Assembly: GCA_958298945.1 (NCBI GenBank) | Contig: OY282605.1 | Location: forward strand, 24,096,811 to 24,160,810 | Direction of reading: 5' to 3' | Length of the DNA stretch: 64,000 nt | Origin: Atherix ibis | Lineage: Eukaryota > Arthropoda > Insecta > Diptera > Athericidae | Shown here: piece after piece, positions 1 through 11,320 of the stretch | How the letters are laid out: each line of letters starts with the position of its first letter | How positions within the stretch are numbered: position 1 is the first letter of the stretch | Program-made: the position numbers and the translations under genes | The notes under the pieces: model-generated | What the model saw: the letters and a program-made list of their open reading frames with translations, nothing else | What the model was told of the DNA's origin: nothing | The model's database searches: none

Positions 1-658
1 ATTATATATTTTTTTTTTATTGTATTATTCTTTTATTGTCTCTCTTATTAGAAATGAATTTATTTATTGTCATGGTTCAGGGATTTCACATCATCATCAT
101 CATCATTCCTTTCTACACTCGTATTCTATCTTTTTCATTCGCCATGAATAATATTATGCAGTTTTTTTTTGTGTGCCTAAATTAAAGCAAAAACAAAAAA
201 GAAGAGAATCTCTCATATATGCATACTATATCAGACACTATCGTACTACAAGTAGTAGGCATATAACACACCAGCCATCTATCAACAACAATAAAAAAAA
301 AAAAAAAAAATTTTATGTACAATAAATAAGAATGGTTAACCGCAAAATTTTTTCAAAAAAATTTTAGTTTATTGTCTTTTTTGTGATAATTGCATTCTTT
401 ATTTTTCTATATACGTTGATGTGTATAAAGTGAAAACGAGGGGAGAAGAATTTTTCCCATTGTTTTGTTCTTTGGTTTTCTATGAAATTTTGCATATTTT
501 TTTTTTCATTATTCTCTTTCTTTTTTTTTGCATACATTCCCATTCTTTTTATTATAAAATAAAGATAATCAGTTTTGGATCTTGTTTTTTTTTTGTAAAA
601 TACAATAGATTTGATATAAAAAACTACATACAATTCTTGTAATTTGTGGCTGTGTGCG

Positions 659-745
659 GGGGGGGAGGGGGTGTGGCACATTCATTTTCTGGATTTTTAT
701 TTTTTTTATTATTTATTTTACGACTGCACAAAAAGGACAAAATAA
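659..745 (+). repeat. Dispersed 85-bp direct repeat, copy 1
   Basis: A G-run followed by GTGGCACATTCATTTTCTGG, a T-rich stretch and CGACTGCACAAAAAGGAC recurs in the same order near 2119-2203. The two copies differ by a few substitutions and T-run length. The element is unclassified. Confidence 0.7.
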
Positions 746-1180
746 ATTTTACTGAAAATAATTTTCATTGGAAAAAATTTTTAGTGAACATAATTTTTAA
801 TAAAAAAATTTGGACTGATAAGTACTTTGCCTAAAAAGGTTTTGACTGGAAAAATGTTGACCAAGAATAATTTTACTGAAAATAATTCGACTAAAAATAT
901 TTTTACTGAAAAGATTTTCATTTTTACCGAAATACTTTTACTGACAAGATTTTTGAAAAGATTCTCACTAAAACGATTTTTGATGAAAATAATTCAGCTT
1001 AAAATAATTTTACTGAAAATATTTTTACTCAAAATAAATTTTACAGAAAATAATTTTCACTGGAGAAAATTTTTAGTGAACATAATTTTCAATAAAAAGA
1101 TCTCGACTGAAATGAAATGTCTGAAAAGGTTTTGACTAAAAATATTTTGACTAAAAATAATTTGGCTGAAAATATTTCTA
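735..1180 (+). repeat. Degenerate short-period tandem repeat
   Basis: About 445 bp are built from variants of a 12-18-bp motif close to TTTTACTGAAAATAAT or TTTGACTAAAAAT. A longer block containing TTTTCA(C/T)TGGA(G/A)AAAATTTTTAGTGAACATAATTTT in pieces occurs at about 759-800 and again at about 1051-1093, suggesting a higher-order duplication of roughly 290 bp. The small open frames inside are by-products of the low complexity. Confidence 0.65.
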
Positions 1181-1340
1181 CGAAATTTTTTTTTCATTTT
1201 TATCGAAATATTGTATTTTAAATCAGATATCGCACAAATTAGATGTTTTCTCCTATTTGGTATAAAATTTCAATATTTAAAAAAAAATCATTTGTTGTTT
1301 TTTTCCTATTCTAAGGTCTGCCTTCTTTAAGACAAGAACC

Positions 1341-1366
1341 AGAGAGAGAGAGAGAGAGAGAGAGAG
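1341..1366 (+). repeat. (AG)13 microsatellite
   Basis: Thirteen perfect AG dinucleotides in beta-tubulin intron 1. On the minus (gene) strand this reads as CT repeats. Such tracts can bind GAGA-type factors in insects, but no function is shown. Confidence 0.9.
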
Positions 1367-2118
1367 CCCATTTTATACCGACACAACCATAAGAGGCCGT
1401 TTGTTTTTCAATAAATAAAAAGAAAATTGAAAACTTGCAACTAGAATAAAGAAAAAAATCTACTAAAAACATTATTTGTATATTTTGTGGAACTTGTAAA
1501 AAATATTTATAAAAATAAAAACAGTACAGAAGAGAGAGGATCGAAAAATATTTTTAAAAATTTAAATGTAACAGACTTACTATCCCCCCCCCCCCCTTTC
1601 CCCTCTTAATAAGTATGCTATCCCATTTCTCTTTAATAAATAAATTTTTAACTGGTTTGTACAGTTATTGAAGAGAAGAAAAGTGTTCTCACAACTTATA
1701 AAAGATTTATTTCTGTATGGTAAAAATATGTAAAAAAAAAAAAAAAAAAAAATCGTTCTTGTAGAGTTCAAGTTCCTCCTCTACTCTGTGCTGCTGCCAA
1801 TTCTAATCTTTCTCGTCTTATGGTAAGGTAAACAGTCTCGAAGTAGAAATTCTTGTCTTATGGTAAAACCAGCTATGAAGAAATTCTTTAACGAAAAAAG
1901 GTACAAGAAAAATACGAGGAAAGAGAAATGGTCAGCACTAATCTCGATAGTAGATTTTTAGTAGTGAAAGAGTTCCGGATTCTTGTGCACCCAATGAATG
2001 CTTGCTGCGCTCCCAAAAGGAATGCAGTACAAAATTCGAGATCAAGTTTATTATTTCCTGGTCTACTAACAGAACTTTTCCAAATAGGCAAAAAAATATA
2101 TTATTTCCCCCCCTGTGT

Positions 2119-2203
2119 AGGGGGAGTGCACATTAATTTTCTGGATTTTTATTTTTTTTTATTATTTATATTACGACTGCACAAAAAAGGACAAAAAATA
2201 TAT
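2119..2203 (+). repeat. Dispersed 85-bp direct repeat, copy 2
   Basis: Second copy of the segment at 659-745: a G-run, a near-identical GTGCACATTAATTTTCTGG, a long T-run and CGACTGCACAAAAAAGGAC. The separation is about 1.46 kb and the orientation is the same. Confidence 0.7.
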
Positions 2204-5200
2204 GGAAAATAAATTTCAATAAAATATATTTACTAAAAAAAAGGTTTTTTTTTCTTCTTTTTCTCATTTAAATATGAGCAAAACTAATGGAAATTAAGAG
2301 CAATTTTTTATAGGTATTAAAAGTAGTGTGTGTTACAGGGTGTGGCAAAAACCAACTTTGTGTGTTTTATTGGAATTGCCATACACAGCAGCATGCATAA
2401 AAGTAATATTATTTTGAAAAAGAAAATCTCGTAATCACGATTGTTTTTTTTTCTTTCTTTCTTTCTTTAAAATTATATAGAAATAATAAACAACCACAAA
2501 ATTAATATTAATCATAAAAATAAAAAAAATTCCATTTGAACAATATCAGTAATTAAAAAAGCTCTAATAAAAAAAAAATATATGAAAATTTCTCCACACT
2601 TGAAATCTTTAGTTTATTTTCTCTGTTAATCAATAATAATGAAGAGAGAAAACAAACTTCCAAACTCAATTCGGTTTGAATTGTTTAATTTTCAATAAAA
2701 TTTTTACTACTCTTAATTTTCAATAATAAAAAAAATTACTTTTCTCTACAATATTCAATGTTTTCTTTTAGTTTTTTCTTTTTTTAAATTAGCATCAATA
2801 AAAATAAATTGGACTAAAAAATTGATTTTTCAAAAAATCGATAAAATTAAATTTTACTTATTAAAAATTTTATAGGCAAATTCATCTTTTCTTTCTAGTC
2901 AATTTACATTCAAAACATGAGAAGAGAAAAGAAAATAAACGTCATTTGGAAACGTTGGAAATGGAACAAGTCTTCTGTGCAGAGTGAGTTTTTTTTTCTT
3001 CTCATACACATTTGTTCTTGACTGTCGAGATTTGATTTGTAAGCCGGCAAAAGAGATAGAATATTAATATTTAATTTATTTATACAATTCTGCATTAGAG
3101 AACACACGCATGCACACACAAGTCTATACAACACACAACTTCATCATAAAAGAAGCGGCGGCATTGTTTGTGTTTGCTTCATAAAAGGTGGAATAAGAAA
3201 GCTCCAGAAAAAACCGTGTGTTAAATGGATAGTGCGTGTGTTTGAGTGTGGATGTGTTCATGCCCAAAGGTACGTTACTGCTTGTAATTGTATGCAAACG
3301 AACACACCACAAATTCATGGAGCACGAGCGCAGCTGGTTTTTCGGACTCAACATTAATTTTTTTTTCTTCCTTTTCTTTTGCGGTTAATTTTCATAGATT
3401 ATTAGAAGAAAAAAAAATAGAATTTAATTATTTCCTTTTATATTTTATATTTTTCTTATTCTGTCTAACTAAATTCTGAACTGAATAACTGTTTTTTAGT
3501 GAGAAAATAAATCACCTTTACTTAAATGAAGAGAGATTTGTACATTTTCTTACTATTGTGGTAGAAAAAAATGGTCAAACATGTTTTTTTTTTTTAGGAT
3601 TAAGTGTTGTCAATAAATTTAATAAAATTATCATATGAGTTGAGCAGCACCACCACCACCACCGTTGTAAGGCAACGCAACGCATCGCAGTGGATTCTTA
3701 CCACCACCACTTCTATAACTCAAATCAACTGTAAATCATACAGCGTACTGCAATTTGTGACTGTGTTGGAATTTCGCGCAAACGCTTTTCTATTGATGTC
3801 ATCGATTTGACGATTTCACACAATGAAAGAATTCTGATAGAATATTTTAAATAATAAAAAATTTAACTGAACGAAGTTTGCGAACGATTAGAAAAAGTAA
3901 GTGTTCACCAAGATTGTGCGATTGAATCAGCGGACGAGGTAAATGTCCGCCGATCAAACGAAGTGAATTCGTTCCAAAGAAATTGAACAACTTCGCCGCA
4001 CCATTCGTCATTATCATCATATCATGGCCATTACTAATACTAAGAGTTACATAGAAGAGAACCCAAAGTGCAAATGATGATCGATTTTTTTTCATCAAAA
4101 AACCGATCTTGTCTGAGATGATTTCATACGAAAATTCCATTAAAACAAATTTTCTCAACTCGTAAGATTCCTCAGCAGCAGGAAATGTATGTACGTGTAA
4201 ACGGCAGAAAGAGAAACAACACACGAGTTAAAAACGTGGCCTTTTTGCTACTCTTTCTTTCTACAATATAATCAAGCAGTTTTGTTAGCGAGAGGAATAG
4301 AAAAAGAAAGAAAAAAACAATTTTTTCTCACTGCCGGCCGGTTCTATTATTGCCGTGTTGCTTTTTCCTTCTTTTTTTTCATACGCTCTGAACAGTTCTT
4401 CTAGAAGCATACATATGCGTTCTAACAAACACACACCGGCACATATTCCGAAATACCATCAGTGACGACGACGCCACGCTAATTTTAGAATGCGGCGTAA
4501 CGCGCCAAATGCAAATACATACTTTGTACGCTGTAAAGAAAATGGGTAACAGCAACAGCAACACTGGCGATAGCAATAATATCTGGCATAGGCAACAAGC
4601 ACAGCCGGCCTTTTTCCATTCTTTTTTTTTCTTTTCTCCCCTTCCAACGACAATATACGTTTTACATCGGCGTACGCGTATTTTAAAATTCAACCGTTTT
4701 TTCTTTTCGTCTTTTTGCCCAAAGGAATTTTTTTTTTTGCTTTTCTTAAAACAAAAACCACACAACAAATTTTCCAATAATTCATTCTAATTAATTTAAA
4801 TAAACTCTCTTTTAAAGAGAATAAATTCTCTTTTTTTTTGATACACAAAGAAAATCAAAAATTACAAGAAAAATAAAGAGAAAAAAAAACTGTTGCCATT
4901 TATTTCAAATTACCGCTACGTTTTTCTTTCTATCGAACACAATTTTTCTATTCACAAATTTTTAATAAAAAATATAAAAACCAAAAAATTTAAGTAAAAA
5001 TTAAAAAAACCCAATTTTTATCGATTTTTTTCTCAATTTTCTTTTTTTTTCTTTTTTTTCATAGTCCATCATCATCACTCAAAGAAAATCGATTTTTTAA
5101 AAACTTATTTTATTACATTTTTCATAGTCAAAAACTCTAAAATAAAGAAAAAAGACTAAAAAAAAACCCAATCACAATAAATTAAAATCACATTTTTCCG

Positions 5201-5615
5201 GATAATTTTAATATATTGAAAAAAAAAATAAAAAGAAAAACTTTTCACTCTACTAATATTTTAACCATTTTAACCGAAAAAAAAACAAAATTGAGAAAAA
5301 TCCAATTTTTTTGGCACTTTAAAATATTTCACAATAAAAATTAAAAGAATTTCTTTTAAATATTATTTAATTCAAAAAGAATTCATTCGAATTCTTTATG
5401 AAAAACTAAGTTTTTTTTGTAATTTTAAAGCCATCTGTCTCGACAGCCAGAACACAGTTGTTGTTGTTCGGAATTTATTTCATCCATTCTCCTTCGCCAA
5501 TAATTAAATATTATATTTTTCTTTCCATTTTTTTTTAAATTTTCCTCTTTTCACGTAGTTTTTTTTTTTTTGATATTGAATTTTTGGAAGAAAAAAAACT
5601 AATATCCAAACTTAC

Positions 5616-5672
5616 CTTAGCTCCAATCTGGTTTCCGCATTGACCGGCTTGAATATGAACAATTTCCCTCAT
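5616..5672 (-). CDS. Beta-tubulin, coding exon 1 (codons 1-19)
   Basis: On the minus strand the ATG at 5672 opens a 19-codon exon reading MREIVHIQAGQCGNQIGAK, the invariant N-terminus of beta-tubulin. It includes the MREI motif, whose mRNA mediates tubulin autoregulation, and the first GTP-contacting loop (GQCGNQ). The exon ends at AAG followed by the donor GTAAG (5615-5611), a phase-0 intron after codon 19. Insect beta-tubulin genes such as Drosophila betaTub56D and betaTub60D have an intron at this position. Beta-tubulin pairs with alpha-tubulin to build microtubules. The other roughly 430 codons are not in 1-5615 and must lie left of the window. Which isotype it is cannot be told from 19 residues. 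The sequence is intact with no sign of decay. Confidence 0.93.
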
Positions 5673-5990
5673 TTTGATTTAGATTTGAGTTTTTTTTTTT
5701 ATTAAATATTAATTTCTTAAGATTTTTTTTTCTATAAAATATAACAGACAAAACTACTTTACAAAAGACACAACTTAACTCTGCTAGTGTCGCTCACAAA
5801 TTGAAGACTGCAAGAAATTCGACTTCAACAACCGATTTTACAGTATCGACAACGCCCCACACTTATTTCTGATTGGTTGAAATTGTTCAGGTGACGTCAC
5901 CATACTCAAAAGCGCATGAACATGAATTGAAATTCAACTCAAACAGAGGAGATTTTTATGTAAACGGTGATTCAGCATATATATAAATCG
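5673..5990 (-). promoter_or_regulatory. Beta-tubulin 5'UTR and proximal promoter
   Basis: Upstream of the tubulin ATG on the minus strand lie a T/A-rich leader (5673-5760) and more mixed sequence. Visible elements are a perfect palindromic CRE/ATF site TGACGTCA at 5892-5899 inside GTGACGTCAC, an inverted CCAAT box (ATTGG at 5872-5876) 15 bp away, and a TATATATA stretch near 5977-5988. CRE plus CCAAT pairs are common in housekeeping promoters. If the TATA-like tract is used, transcription would start near 5950 and the CRE would lie in the leader. If not, the start would lie between about 5760 and 5860. The exact start cannot be fixed from sequence alone. Confidence 0.55.
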
Positions 5991-7647
5991 ATTTGGAAAG
6001 GTTTCAAAACCAATACAAAAATTTTAATACAAAACAAAAAAACGACTGCCCAAAATGTGGAGAGAGCAAATCAATTCAAAAAATTCGTCATCACCAACAA
6101 TTTTTAGCATAAAAACCATAGGCATCGGATCCAATTCAAATCCCAAATATAGAAATTAAGGGGAAATCTTCAAACGCTTGCCCACACACATTAAAAGCTG
6201 TATACACTGTCAAAAATAAAAATTATGACAACCAAGAATATTTTCTAATCTAATGCCTAATATGATAATAATGATAAATTATCGTTTATTTATTTTGTTT
6301 ATTTAATTTTTTTTTGTTTTGATTTAACTCAAATTTATTTATATTACTAAATTTTGATAAGTACATCTCATTGCAATTTATTATTAATAGAGATTTTTTA
6401 TGCAAAACTATCATGGCCACTTGGTGGTTATAGTTTTTGTTTTTGTTTTTGCTTCTGAATTAAAATCCATTAATAAATATATAAAATTGCACTCATTGGC
6501 AAATTTAGGTTTTGTTTATGAATGAAAATTAGAAGCCATTTTGTAGCTATTTGAGTTAATAGTAGTAACTGATTAGATAGATACAATTATCTAATAATCA
6601 GTTTATCTCATTTTATTAGTGGCAATGATATAATTGTAGTGTGCAGTTAATTGGCATAAATAGATTATAAAAAATCAGACAGTTTTATCAATTTCAAGTA
6701 ATACATATCAGTAAAATACTACGGGTTTTATTCCTTTTATTACTTAAAATTTTATTTATTATTTTGTAAAAATGCATTGATTTGGCGCAAAAAAAAAAAA
6801 TTTTGACATTTTCATTCAAGTAATTTGTAACAGTGTATATACTGCTTTAATAATTTCTGACTAAATTAATGACGTAATCGAACTGCTTTACAAACAAAAG
6901 GCGAAAAATTGTAAGGCGACTTCTATCCGTGTCGTGCATATGTATTTGACAGAATGCCTTAAAAAGTACATCACCACATCAGAGAATTAATTACTGTTTT
7001 GGCTAAAATGGAAATAAAACGAACGTTCAAATGTGGGGGCAATTGTAGTTTTGTTATGGCAAAAATATTTCTTCATGTATGAGCTCACTTTAGTTTTAAA
7101 TGTTATTAATAGGAAAGACGAACAAATACGGCGAATATGGCAGATGCATGTTGTTTTTTTTTTCTTTTGAAAAATTGCCTTTTTTTTGGTTTTGTTGGGT
7201 TGGTAGTTGGCAATTAGGTGAAAAACTTCCCCTACGGATGTGTTCACACTGATTCGATATTGACCTTATGTTGCGAAGAATGGGAAATTAATCCTTTTTC
7301 AAATAATGGAATAAATTTTTAGCCGGGTAGGTCAAAAATGGGTTCGGCGAAAAATATAACCTGCTGATTTTGCTTTGCGCCATCGCAGTACATTCCCGGT
7401 GTTGGGTCACTTTTCTAGATTGCATTTTATTGTATACGGCAAACATTTAGAAATGGAAAGAGGGTGGTTTCAGGGTATGTAAAAAAAAAAAAAAATTAAG
7501 GGAGGTATGGTGACCCAACAAAACTCACCGGTTTGTGATCGAAATCGTCAGCAATGCACGAATGTCGGCGAATAGTCTTTTGGCTCCGAAGTGCCTGCTG
7601 CAATGCGGAAAAGGGTTGGGGCAAAATACAATACGGACACATATTCT

Positions 7648-7679
<32 letters not shown>

Positions 7680-8220
7680 GGGCATACCCAATGAAGTTTA
7701 TTCTAGGTTTCCTTAAAAATCTCCATAAAGTACCAAAAAAAAAATGCCCGGTATACCGGATCGAATTTAGGTAAGACTGAAATTATCTAGAAATTCTTGA
7801 AGCCATTCTAAATTGCTTTTCTTTTTTGCAACAGTTCCAAAGCAATTTCTACTAACGAACAGATTTGCATAATTATTGGGGATTATTCTTTATATCGTTT
7901 TTTTTTATTTTCTTTGCAAATCTTTACCTTATTTGCTTATAAGGCGAATTACGTTGGAATATGCCAACATTTTTGGCAACATGAGTAAATGTAATTTTTC
8001 TGTTTGTATTTTTTTTTTATAAGAGCCTGGAAGATTTGAAAATTATATTTTAGTTAATATCAATTGGGTCATCCGATAGGACATGCAAAAAAAATCGCCA
8101 AGAATATGAAAAATGGAAAATTTCCTTAAGTATAATTATCGATAATAAAAAAAAAACAAACAAAAAAACATTAATAAACTTTTAAAATGATCGAAAAGTA
8201 TTTGTCGTAAAGATTTTCAA
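5991..8220. other. Intergenic, no gene recognised
   Basis: This is unique-looking A+T-rich DNA upstream of the beta-tubulin promoter. It includes a 30-base T run (7649-7678) and short A runs (near 6790 and 7482). Open frames are short and unrelated to known families. The segment 7250-7780 is somewhat richer in G+C but shows no coding signal that I trust. Confidence 0.5.
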
Positions 8221-8222
8221 GA

Positions 8223-9163
8223 ATTATTCAATTAGCAGTTCGGAAAATAAAATTACATAAAACATTCTTTTAATTCATATTTTAATTTATATTTTATTCA
8301 ATTATATTGCATAAATTTTGCCATATTTTATGTTATATATAAAATTATTCAAATTTCTGCCACGAGACTTATTGCAGTACTCGATCCTTTTGAGGTCGTT
8401 TTTCATGATATTTTTGCACAATAAGGGCTGCAATTCGGCCATTACTTGACAGGTGTCAAGTAATGGCAGGTGTCAAGTAATGGCCGAATTTCAGCCTGTA
8501 AATGCTCTAAAGTTTAAGGATTGTCTGTGTAAATACGATTTTCAGCATAACCTTACAAGAAAATCGCTAACGGCGTCTAATTGGATTTTTTAGATGCCAA
8601 TTGACATCAACCATGATTCGAATTCCCCAATTCTGAGAAACTTTCCGCGCAATAAGGCGAAAAATTATCATGTTGTATGGGCTGTGGCGCTGGTTTTTTG
8701 AAACCACATATAGTCCAAATTAAAATCTTCAATTTTATGTCAAAAAAAATATGAGTCACAATTGAAAGTAACCGTCTTTGCTTCTTCATTTTCCAATAAG
8801 TACCGGGCAATGAAACTTTCAAAAGAAAATTCACCCAAGACAGTCACTCTTTCTACAGATATAATAGCTTCTGCAAAGTTACTTGTAGAGGGGGGGGGGG
8901 GGGTTCATACCCCTATAAGTGGAGCAGTTTTGCTTATTGACGTATCTACCGAGCGAGAAATGAGCCTCATTGCTCAACAAAATTTTGTTTTTTAAAGCAG
9001 AATCACCACTAATCACAATTTTTACCTACGTTTATTAGTGATATTATTTATAATCTAAAATGCCAAACTTAAATTGTAATAAATATATATTTTGTTAAAA
9101 ATTTTTTTAACAAATTTTTATATAAAGAAGCTGTACTTTACGAACCATAAAATGGATAATCTG
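8223..9163 (+). mobile_element. Family R non-autonomous DNA element, nearly full copy
   Basis: This is one of many related 0.9-1.1-kb elements in the window (family R, my label). The left end reads TTATTCAATTAGCAGTTCGG followed by an A-rich stretch. The right end, near 9131-9163, reads ACGAACCATAAAATGGATAA, an inverted match to the left end. Inside, in order, are the family landmarks: a TTTTGCCATAT block, CTCGATCCTTTTGAGG, TTCGGCCATTACTTGAC, AAACCACATATAGTCC, a segment matching TTTCCAATAAGTACCGGGCA, TTGCTTATTGACGTATC and ATAAAATGGATAAT. There is no coding capacity. A run of G (near 8889-8902) interrupts it. Confidence 0.7.
8432..8490 (+). repeat. Palindromic hairpin with slipped second arm
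   Basis: The 20-bp arms 8432-8451 (AATTCGGCCATTACTTGACA) and 8471-8490 are perfect reverse complements. The loop itself holds another TGTCAAGTAATGGC, so a smaller perfect 30-bp palindrome (8438-8467) competes with the large one. It sits at the family R landmark TTCGGCCATTA-TTGA, so it looks like a local copying error inside that element. Confidence 0.85.
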
Positions 9164-9469
9164 GTAGTTTCCGTTTAAATTTTTAATACATTTTTCTTAT
9201 TTGCAATATTAAAGATGGTTTGTTTTTTAATATTTGATATTATTAAGTAAATTATATTTTGTTTATTTACACTAAAAATTTTATTTTTTGGTTATTTTAC
9301 AATTTGAAACGAAATCTTTAAAAAAGAAATCAAAATAAAACTTTTGAAAATTCGCTCACAAATTACAATTTTCTAATATTTAATTTAATTTAATCTAATT
9401 TAATATTTATATTGTATATAATCTCACTTTTAATTATATAATTACAAAATTTTTGCAAAAAGTTCTTTG

Positions 9470-10543
9470 GATACGTAATGGTGAGGTTAGGTAATATCAA
9501 TTGGCCTCCGAGATCCGTTAATTTGACAGCGTTGGATTTTTTTTTGGAAAACTTTATATAAAATTTTGCTTACTGAGGGAATCTTGATAGTTTAGAGCAA
9601 TTTTTAAAAAAATATCCGCCTTATATAAAGGTTTCACTTAATTACAATGGCCAGTAAATTCGTACTTTACCTTAAATTAAAACTTATGATTTGAGGTTAA
9701 GTTCGAATTTTAAAACAAAATAAAGTTTTATTCATTTTGTGGTTTGGAAAATAAAATGCTTTTATTTAACAGTTGTTTTATAAATATATTATTTAGAATA
9801 ATAAATATTTAGTTTATAGTTTGGCATTTTATATTATTAATTTTTATTGTTAAAAATTTATAAATTGGCTGCTAAAACTAAATCTTTTGGATGCTAATTT
9901 TTCATACTGTAATTTGTGTGCTAAACAAAAGCTCCCTTCTCCCTCGGAAAATATGTCAATAAGCAAAATTGTCACATATAGATCCCCAAAAATCAAGAAA
10001 TGCCTTTGGCTGGGTAAAAAAGGCCTCTGAAAGTGTCATCGGCACGTATTTCTTTGGAAATGAAAAAGAAGAGATCATTACCGTCACTTCTGAGCGCTAT
10101 TATCGCATGACTTCCGACTGTTTTTGACTTAAACTTAAATATTTTAAACTGCACCATGTATGATTTTAACAAAACAGGGCCACAAGCCACATAACACGAC
10201 AAATTTTAGCTTATATGCGAGAAAAAGTTCTTCGCACACATAATTTTGAGGTTAGGTAATGTCAATTAGCCTCTAAGATCAGTCATTTTGACAGCTTTGG
10301 AATTTTTTTTGTTGAAAACATTTATATAAAATTTTGCTTACAAAGCGAAGCTTCATAGTTTAGATAATTTTGAAACCAAAAATTCATAAGAAACCTTATT
10401 ATAGCCGTTGTATTTGCAAAAAGTGACGCTAAAGATGTCGTCGGCACGTATTTCTTTGGAAATGAAGAAGAAGAGATCGTTACCGTCACTTTTGACTTGA
10501 GCTTAAATATTTCAAACTGGACCATGTGTGGTTTCAACAACCA
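9470..10543 (-). mobile_element. Family R partial copies in reverse orientation
   Basis: At 9470-9660 lies a left-half fragment (GAGGTTAGGTAATATCAATT and GGAATCTTGATAGTTTAGAG). A right end at about 9725 (TTTATTCATTTTGTGGTTTGG) is followed by the family landmarks in reverse order: TATGTCAATAAGCAAAATTG (9952), CGGCACGTATTTCTTTGG (10040), GCCACAAGCCACATAACACG and TTAGGTAATGTCAATTAGCC (10253). At about 10395 the order jumps back to the CGGCACGTATTTCTTTGG block, so the copy is rearranged. It is cut at 10543 by a mariner fragment. Confidence 0.6.
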
Positions 10544-11320
10544 CGGCCATTTTGAATGTTCAGTTAATTTTTGACAGCTGCTTTGGTTGCACGTGTTCTG
10601 GCTCGTCTTCGATTTTAGCCCATTTTCGTCCAAAAACAGAATCGCATTTACATTGCTATAGGGAGCTGTTGGACTCTTTCCGCGATGAAACAAATTTGCT
10701 CCAGAGGGTCATGCGAATCATGGGTTTATATAATAGTTATGACGTGGAAACCAAAGCTCAATCATCCCAATGGAAGCTGCCGCACGAGCCGAGGCCGAAA
10801 AAAGCACACCAAGTTCGGTCGAATGTGAAGGTTTTGCTTACAGTTTTCTTCGATTGCAGGGGCGCGGTTCTTGCCACAGGGTAGAACGGTCAATAAGGAA
10901 TATTACCTGCAAGTTATGCGCAAGTTACGCGAAGCAATCTGCCAGAAACGCCCAGATTTGTGGAAGAACAAAAATTGGCTTTTACACTATGATAACGCCC
11001 CTGCTCACGCATTGTTGCTTGTGCGCAAATTTTTGGCCAAAAACAACACACTAATAATGCCGCAGCCACCGCATTCCCCAGATCTGCCCTCCTGTGACTT
11101 TTTCTTGTTCCCGAAACAGATTTTTTGATCAATTTTTTTGGAATGGGCGAAGACGAGCCAAAACATGTGCAAGCAAAGCAGCTGTCAGAAATTAACTGAA
11201 CATTCAAAATGGCCGAAATTATCGGCATAAGTGAGAGACATGAGTACCAATATAACGCCACAATAAATCGAAAATCGAATATACGTAACCCGCGGAAATT
11301 CAAAATTCGTGATACTTTTT
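10544..11320 (+). mobile_element. Long-inverted-repeat mariner derivative, end-truncated copy
   Basis: This is related to the complete elements at 21143-22008 and 44031-44936. It keeps part of the left inverted repeat (CGGCCATTTTGAATGTTCAG onward), a central piece of mariner transposase and most of the right inverted repeat (to GATACTTT at about 11318). Both outer termini, including the CGAGGTC ends, are missing. The transposase piece is split over frames (about 10617-10884 and 10871-11128). It includes the motifs WKLPHEPRPKKAHQVRSNVK, HYDNAPAHALLLVRKF and HSPDLPSCDFFLFPK. The N-terminal helix-turn-helix half and the C-terminus are absent, as in the sister copies, so it cannot encode active transposase. 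Confidence 0.85.

Larger units (their letters stand above)
1..5615 (-). other. Start of beta-tubulin intron 1 (non-coding)
   Basis: This stretch lies downstream, on the minus strand, of the beta-tubulin exon 1 donor site at 5611-5615. No part of the highly conserved tubulin exon 2 could be found in it, so it is read as the first part of a long first intron that continues past the window edge. It is A+T-rich with many homopolymer runs, a GA microsatellite, a poly-C run (1584-1596), a short-period repeat and a duplicated 85-bp segment. Open frames here, such as minus 3847-4224, overlap frames on the other strand and match no family I know. Insect beta-tubulin first introns can hold enhancers; I see no specific site that proves this here. 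Confidence 0.6.

Noticed and set aside
3847..4224. 125-codon minus-strand frame inside beta-tubulin intron 1
   Set aside because: No recognisable family, and no matched splice sites or promoter. Kept only as intron sequence.
4379..4790. Overlapping frames on both strands
   Set aside because: Low-complexity Lys/Ser/Phe-rich translations on opposite strands with no motif.
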